A DNA stretch of 34,060 nt from Chitinophaga pinensis. GTDB taxonomy: Bacteria; Bacteroidota; Bacteroidia; 2-12-FULL-35-15. The stretch lies in assembly GCA_945879015.1 (NCBI GenBank), contig CAMCUO010000031.1, positions 1-34,060 of the forward strand, given 5' to 3'. The translations under genes and the position numbers were made by a program. Under the pieces are notes generated by a model. It was not told the DNA's origin. It searched no databases and saw nothing but the letters and a program-made list of their open reading frames with translations. Shown here in pieces: positions 30,301 through 34,060 of the stretch; positions within the stretch are counted from its first letter, which is position 1, and every line of letters begins with the position of its first letter.

Positions 30301-30395
30301 GCGCTGGAAACTTCGTTTATCACGATTTGAGCATTCAAATGAAATGCTATGAATGCTAAGAAATAAAAAGCAATACGATGTAAGCGTGGGAGCAT
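27315..30395 (-). CDS. Large CotH-kinase T9SS cargo protein with lamin-tail domain
   Basis: CotH proteins are atypical kinases; the Bacillus spore protein CotH phosphorylates coat proteins. This 1026-residue exported protein reads, from the N-terminus: signal peptide; lamin-tail domain (IVINEVSSAS, DWIEFYNPTAAPINMGGYTI, about 22-110); a jelly-roll region (FMRTSFNI, ALLFLDFDDAFVAYLNGVEI, about 130-260); a chitobiase-type segment (VRYTVDGKDPDQ, about 370-420); the CotH domain (SFNIRNAGSDWNKAHMRDRF, VLFINGDYWGVYELREKQDK, WRYVLWDTDLSLGFASAWGG, about 500-790); a FKAHF-type repeat domain (about 870-945); and a type A sorting domain (VYPNPFSDNITINFQLP, LASGMYFIEFKTKEFTKIVK). The sorting domain marks it as T9SS cargo. 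Asp residues in the WDTD motif fit the CotH metal site. Substrate is unknown. It may start the downstream operon. Confidence 0.88.
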   Translation of the reverse strand: MLPRLHRIAFYFLAFIAFHLNAQIVINEVSSASVSSYLDEDGDQEDWIEFYNPTAAPINMGGYTISSIENGNTKSWTFPSINIKANDYLTVFCSKKNRNAYFDHWEVPVYPQLPWKYFLGTMNPPVNWTDIGFSDASWLTGIGGIGYGDGDDSTITPPITSFFMRTSFNIADTSIIPTALLFLDFDDAFVAYLNGVEIARANVGIYGDRPDFNTWAYDEHEATVYSTGNFSGAYFVSPQVIDSAIKPGVNVFSIQVHNFSSGTDDLSMIPYFLIGVNDTAVTYYPFAATVNLHTSFNLNSTGQELILKDATGSIVDQKIIGDMQLNNTFGRRPNGASSWYYFDSATPDTTNNTSAFYTNYLSKPAFSLGAGFYNSTQTLSMSSATGLVRYTVDGKDPDQTCALYLSTITIDSTMVVRARTYSTNPLELPSEIITNTYFINENIELPVVSLTSDPYNLFDYFNGIYVYGPNADTVNVPFQGSNFWQGWERPANIEYFDPNGNLGFETPSSIAIQGNYSKAWPQRGFAVKTKENYKGETIDYPLFPDKPNITQYKSFNIRNAGSDWNKAHMRDRFNQKNAQKSTKLDIMDGRPCVLFINGDYWGVYELREKQDKDYIENNSGVPAENIDFLQFDGDIIEGSNTAFLNMSSWIGANDMSITANYSSAKSMLDVENFCDYFITETYVLNIDWLGSYTNNIKFWRPNNPVGKWRYVLWDTDLSLGFASAWGGAASTDFLDIAINPVTTNPHSTMLSGLLANTEFKNYFVDRYADLMNTIFLPSTMQQNADALHDEMLPEMARHFNRWGGSFWGGLIGPSDNVTEWESEIDTMMLFASNRIGFARDQIQSQFGLIKQVDVTLDVMPAGAGKIKISTITPESLPWTGVYFDGVPVSITAIANPGYEFKYWEANSNLTSNDSSASISLNIDSNDVFKAHFDILEVGLDVYPNPFSDNITINFQLPESMQVSLKLYSIIGQEVATIISPSGFHDEGSYSINYDTNGLSLASGMYFIEFKTKEFTKIVKLVKAKTL

Positions 30396-30527
30396 GCCGA
30401 TATTTATTTAAGGTAAATTTAACATAAAAACAATATCAATACAAGCTTTTAAGCTGTTTATTTGGAACAATGTATCAATTGTAATAATCGTATTTAGACC
30501 ATTGCAAATGCTTCAAGTTTAATACAT

Positions 30528-31223
30528 CTATTTTTTAAAGATGGCGTTGAAATCTGCCTCATAACTAGCTCCAATAGGAATTTCTTTACCTGCAATGGAA
30601 ATCATTTTTTTTCTAACGTTTTCTATTTTACTAAAAGGAATAATAAATGAGCGATGCACACGAATGAATTCTGTTGAAGATAATTTTTCCATAATCGCTT
30701 TCATGGTCATTCGAGTTACTATAGGTTTTGGATTATTTAAAAGATGAATTTTCAAATAATCATCTAAGCCTTCAATTAAAACGATATCATTTATGGCAAT
30801 TTTAATCAGACTATAATCTGCTCTCACAAATAAATATTGCTCCATATTTTTTTCTAAAGTTCCTGCAGCACCATAATTATCCTTTGCTTTATGTACTGCC
30901 TGTAAAAAACGTTCGTAAGTATATGGTTTTAGTAAATAATCAATAGCATTTAAATTAAAGCCTTCCACAGCAAATTCGCTATAAGCAGTTGTGAAAATAA
31001 CCATTGTGCTTTGTTCAATAGATTTATAAAGATCAATACCTGAAATAGAAGGCATATTGATATCTAAAAACAATAAATCTGTAGGAAATTTACTCAAATG
31101 TTTTAATGCTTCGTTTGGCATCGAAAATGTTTTTTGTAATTCAATCAGACCAGTTTTTTCACAAAAATTTTCAATAATTTTTAATGCTGGTAATTCATCG
31201 TCAATAGCAATTGCTTTTATCAT
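30528..31223 (-). CDS. LytTR-family response regulator
   Basis: This 231-residue regulator has a receiver domain (about 1-115) with the acidic pair in AIDDELPALKII, phosphoacceptor Asp54 in LLFLDINMPSISGIDL, the switch residue in VIFTTAYSEFAVEGF, and Lys in YLLKPYTYERF. The C-terminal LytTR DNA-binding domain (about 130-230) is recognised by YLFVRADYSLIKIAINDIVL, LIEGLDDYLKIHL and FIRVHRSFIIPFSKIENV. The start codon overlaps the sensor-kinase stop (ATGA), so the pair is co-translated. LytTR regulators bind pairs of short direct repeats; its target is likely local, since both flanking genes encode CotH proteins, but no clear repeat pair was identified by eye. Confidence 0.92.
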   Translation of the reverse strand: MIKAIAIDDELPALKIIENFCEKTGLIELQKTFSMPNEALKHLSKFPTDLLFLDINMPSISGIDLYKSIEQSTMVIFTTAYSEFAVEGFNLNAIDYLLKPYTYERFLQAVHKAKDNYGAAGTLEKNMEQYLFVRADYSLIKIAINDIVLIEGLDDYLKIHLLNNPKPIVTRMTMKAIMEKLSSTEFIRVHRSFIIPFSKIENVRKKMISIAGKEIPIGASYEADFNAIFKK

Positions 31224-32221
31224 AATAAGTCGAGTGTAAGTGAAACCGAATATTCTTTTTCTGTATGATCTATTTGTAATTTATGCATTCCTGGATAAAT
31301 CATCTGTAACCTGTTTTTTGTGTTTTTCACTCCTACACCACTTTCTGATTCTGCACTGCGCTGAATAAACACTTTGTTGTTTTTTACGAATAAAATTAAT
31401 TGAGTTTCTGTCGTTTCAATATTAATTTTGATAATGGAATTGTCTTCAGCATTTACTCCATGTTTATAGGCATTTTCGATAAATGTAATCAAAATTAAAG
31501 GTGCAATATATTTATTTTTAAGATCACCTGTAATGGAGCATTCAAATTGAATAAAACTTCCAAAACGAATTTGTTGTAATTCGATAAAATTTTGAATGTA
31601 TTCAATCTCTTTTTCTAAACTTACGAAATCGTTAGAACTCTCACTCAAAACATAGCGCATCATATTTGATAGCTTCACAATGGATGTTGCAACGTTATCA
31701 GATTGGACAATAGCCAATGAATAGATACTATTTAATGTGTTGAATAAAAAATGCGGGTTAATTTGAGCTTTTAAATAGGCTAGTTCAGCATCTAATTTTT
31801 CTTTTTCAGATTGTTTTAGTCGGATATTAATTTTCAACATCAATGAAAAAACAAAAACAATCAAAAATTGAAAAACTCGGATTTTTATTTCACGAATAAA
31901 AAAAGTATCAAATCCATTTGCATTGAAATTTGTTGAAGGAATCAGCACTAATGGTAAAAAGAAAATCAGCGCAAAGCTGATAAATATAATTGTCGAAAAG
32001 AGGTAATATTTTTTTTCAAAATACAATCTTGGAATTAATAAAAAATAACTTAAGTAGAAGAAGGGAATTAAAATAATAGAAAATAAAAAATCCCGCTGAA
32101 ATCCTTTCGAATGAATAAAATCAAAATCGAGTGATAAGTCGGGAGAAAAAATTATCGGGACTGCTAAAAATATAGCACATCCCAATAAATGTATAATAAG
32201 TGAATTTATTTTTTTATTCAT
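31220..32221 (-). CDS. LytS/YehU-type sensor histidine kinase
   Basis: This 333-residue inner-membrane kinase has four membrane helices at about 7-25, 44-64, 72-93 and 115-130 and only short loops, so it likely senses a membrane or small periplasmic signal. The His_kinase domain motif is YLKAQINPHFLFNTLNSIYS with His157. The ATP-binding domain has ILITFIENAYKHGVNAED (N box) and SGVGVKNTKNRLQMIYPG (G box). It is the cognate partner of the overlapping LytTR regulator. It lies 43 bp downstream of the smaller CotH gene on the same strand, so all three could share a transcript. The ligand is unknown. Confidence 0.92.
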   Translation of the reverse strand: MNKKINSLIIHLLGCAIFLAVPIIFSPDLSLDFDFIHSKGFQRDFLFSIILIPFFYLSYFLLIPRLYFEKKYYLFSTIIFISFALIFFLPLVLIPSTNFNANGFDTFFIREIKIRVFQFLIVFVFSLMLKINIRLKQSEKEKLDAELAYLKAQINPHFLFNTLNSIYSLAIVQSDNVATSIVKLSNMMRYVLSESSNDFVSLEKEIEYIQNFIELQQIRFGSFIQFECSITGDLKNKYIAPLILITFIENAYKHGVNAEDNSIIKINIETTETQLILFVKNNKVFIQRSAESESGVGVKNTKNRLQMIYPGMHKLQIDHTEKEYSVSLTLDLL

Positions 32222-32264
32222 TCCTACAAATGTAAATCAAATTAGAAATGAATTCAACCCTTTT

Positions 32265-33764
32265 CTAGTTTATTTTTTGGAACTTTAAATAGCTGTTGGC
32301 GTTTATTTTTATCAAATACATCCCAGCAGGAAATTTTGAAATATCAACCTTTTCGATTGTAGTAGAAGAATTTAGTCGAGACATTTCCTGACCCAATGAA
32401 TTGTAGATGTAAATTAAGTTTTCATTTTGGTTAGAATTAAAATCAATTGTCACAAAATCATTTGCAGGATTTGGGTAGACATTGATTTGGTTATTGGAAG
32501 TAGTGTTTTCATTAACACCAACCAAACATCCATTTGCAAATAATTCAGTAATTAAGGCGTTTCTTCTATCAGTAATAAATGTTTTAATTCCCATTGTCAT
32601 TCCTACATCGGATGTTAAATTGGTTTCAAAATCAGCATTAGAATAAAATTTTATTCCATCAGCATAAACATCTGTACGTATGGCATTGGCTAGAGAATCA
32701 ATTTTTGAATCAAGTGCAGCATTGCTAAAATCATATTGTAACCACTGACAAAAAACATCTGTCAAAGTGCTTTTGTAAGAAGGAACAGTAAGCATTTTTT
32801 GAACCAATGGTCGACTGCTTGAGGGTGCGGAAACATGGTACATTGTTAAATTCTTAAGTTGGGTATTGGTCAATCCCATATTAAAATTTCCGAACGATTC
32901 GTTTGCATCCCAGCTTACCCATTCAAATTTATTTGATAATGTATCGTGATAAATAAAGTAATTGTGACCGCTACCAATATAGGAATCGAGATTGACAAAT
33001 AAATTCATTGCAGCCCAATGTCTGATAAAAGTGCTTGTATTTAACGCTACTTCCAAAGAGTCGTAAAAATTTGTTCCACTATTATTAATGTTATCAATTA
33101 AGTTTACTAAATCAGTCCAATCGTTTACGGTTTCATTCGTATGTAATTCGTATTTTGTGTAGTAAGATGATGGTGTGCTGTTGATCCATTTTAAATCCCC
33201 CATTGGATCGCCTTTAAACATATTGCCTTGTTTGTTTCCAAAACGATCGTCCAAAAATGTTTTGTTTGCTTCTTCAACAAACATGTAAAGTCCCCAATAT
33301 GTTCCATTAAGATAAACGCGTGTGTATGAACAGCGTGGTGCTGCTAAACCTTGTTGATTATAAAAATCCAAGGCTACTTTTTCGCGCATAAAAGAAGGAT
33401 CTTTAAAACCATTGTTTAAATTGAATTTTTTAATGCCATCAAGCTCACTTGTAGAACCGTATTCATTTAAATCAATCTTAAATGGTTTTTTAGTACTTGG
33501 ATTTGAGTAAGAAGAATTTCCTTTGAATTTTATTCCCACATTCGGATAAAGAACTCCATCAATAGTAACATCACCTCTTAAATATAAATCCAAAGGTTTA
33601 TATGCAACTAGTGAATCCCAATAATTCGTTTGTGTAAATGTCATATATACATCATGCACCATTGCTTGGCTGAAAAAAATATCGCCTTCGGTTTGTGCTT
33701 TTGTTTTAGTTGTAAATAAACAAGTTAGCAGTAGAAAAAGAGCGATTAGGTTTTTTACTTTCAT
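32265..33764 (-). CDS. CotH-kinase T9SS cargo protein
   Basis: This 499-residue exported protein has a signal peptide (LIALFLLLTCLFTTKTKAQ) and a CotH domain from about residue 30 to 360. Visible CotH blocks are PNVGIKFKGNSSYSNPSTKK, PFKIDLNEYGSTSELDGIKK, NLNNGFKDPSFMREKVALDF, TRVYLNGTYWGLYMFVEEAN, WAAMNLFVNLDSYIGSGHNY and FEWVSWDANESFGNFNMGL; the Asp/Asn-containing stretches fit the kinase metal and catalytic positions. The tail is a type A sorting domain (NQINVYPNPANDFVTIDFNS, FPAGMYLIKINANSYLKFQK), so it is T9SS cargo. It is the first gene of the minus-strand cluster seen here. Compared with the 1026-residue CotH protein it lacks the lamin-tail, jelly-roll and chitobiase parts. Substrate is unknown. 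Confidence 0.9.
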   Translation of the reverse strand: MKVKNLIALFLLLTCLFTTKTKAQTEGDIFFSQAMVHDVYMTFTQTNYWDSLVAYKPLDLYLRGDVTIDGVLYPNVGIKFKGNSSYSNPSTKKPFKIDLNEYGSTSELDGIKKFNLNNGFKDPSFMREKVALDFYNQQGLAAPRCSYTRVYLNGTYWGLYMFVEEANKTFLDDRFGNKQGNMFKGDPMGDLKWINSTPSSYYTKYELHTNETVNDWTDLVNLIDNINNSGTNFYDSLEVALNTSTFIRHWAAMNLFVNLDSYIGSGHNYFIYHDTLSNKFEWVSWDANESFGNFNMGLTNTQLKNLTMYHVSAPSSSRPLVQKMLTVPSYKSTLTDVFCQWLQYDFSNAALDSKIDSLANAIRTDVYADGIKFYSNADFETNLTSDVGMTMGIKTFITDRRNALITELFANGCLVGVNENTTSNNQINVYPNPANDFVTIDFNSNQNENLIYIYNSLGQEMSRLNSSTTIEKVDISKFPAGMYLIKINANSYLKFQKIN

Positions 33765-34060
33765 GATATAATTGTGTTAAGTTTCGGTTGTCAGACCAAA
33801 CTATTTTAATAATGGTTAATTCAGTTTAATTTTTTTATCCATTCAAAAATACGAAATTTGTTTTTGAAAGGCATTTCACTGAAAACCATTATCTTTGGGC
33901 TAAATAGCTTTAAAATCATTATTGTCCGATAAAAGTACAAAATAGAATTTATATATGCTAATTTATTTGATTATCAGTTAGTTAATTTTATGTTTTTGGG
34001 TTTTTATAAAGTAAGCCCACTAAAATAAATCGTATTGTAAGTTTGTTGGTGCTATTTTTT
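33765..34060. other. AT-rich upstream region of the CotH gene, to the window edge
   Basis: About 296 bp without a convincing gene. A minus-strand TATTTTTG at 33851-33844 fits TAnnTTTG, 80 bp before the CotH start, but has no clear TTTG partner. Nothing else is recognisable. Confidence 0.4.

Overview
The window looks like chromosome from an AT-rich member of the Bacteroidota. It carries gliding-motility/type IX secretion (T9SS) genes found only in that phylum (gldB, gldC, gldJ, porP/sprF, porU, porV), proteins with 'NPF/YPNP'-type C-terminal sorting domains, Bacteroidota-style TonB/ExbB/ExbD genes, and TTTG / TAnnTTTG promoter-like boxes. I saw no rRNA, tRNA, intact transposon or CRISPR array. 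Many intergenic gaps hold short GC-rich palindromic repeats, and two of these appear to have entered coding sequence in frame.

Layout. 1-1481 (-): N-terminal part of a secreted PKD-domain protein running off the left edge. 1567-3643 (-): gldC and gldB, normally adjacent, separated here by about 720 bp of decayed sequence (a heptanucleotide tract, a probable HipA C-terminal remnant, twin hairpins). 3712-7398 (+): an outer-membrane barrel protein, nadE, murF and a small membrane protein. 7499-8638 (-) and 8765-9832 (+): acyl-CoA dehydrogenase and anmK, divergent. 9875-10114 (-): a small, highly charged protein. 10625-14982 (+): tonB, then exbB-exbD-tonB2, then folC. 15159-17727 (-): porP/sprF-gldJ. 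17948-23695 (+): porU, porV, ispF. 23717-33764 (-): ten genes comprising two CotH-kinase T9SS cargo proteins, a LytS/LytTR-type two-component pair, two paralogous lipoproteins, a 26-residue-repeat protein, a VTC-type polyphosphate polymerase domain protein, a DUF4956 membrane protein and a DUF2490 outer-membrane protein.

How they fit together. GldB and GldJ are envelope lipoproteins of the gliding/T9SS apparatus. PorU (C25 peptidase) and PorV process and deliver cargo at the outer membrane. The PKD protein and both CotH proteins have features of T9SS cargo, although the PKD protein's C-terminus is outside the window. The most interesting unit is 23717-33764. VTC and DUF4956 genes overlap, as expected for a membrane-coupled polyphosphate polymerase, and sit in a tight run with lipoproteins, an outer-membrane protein and CotH protein kinases. 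This suggests an envelope phosphate or polyphosphate system with surface-exported kinases. That function is inference; the gene arrangement and motifs are visible in the sequence.

Several starts were moved downstream from the longest open frame (nadE, murF, folC, porP, porU), because the extensions begin at TTG/GTG codons, are encoded by repeat or terminator DNA, or would bury a signal peptide.
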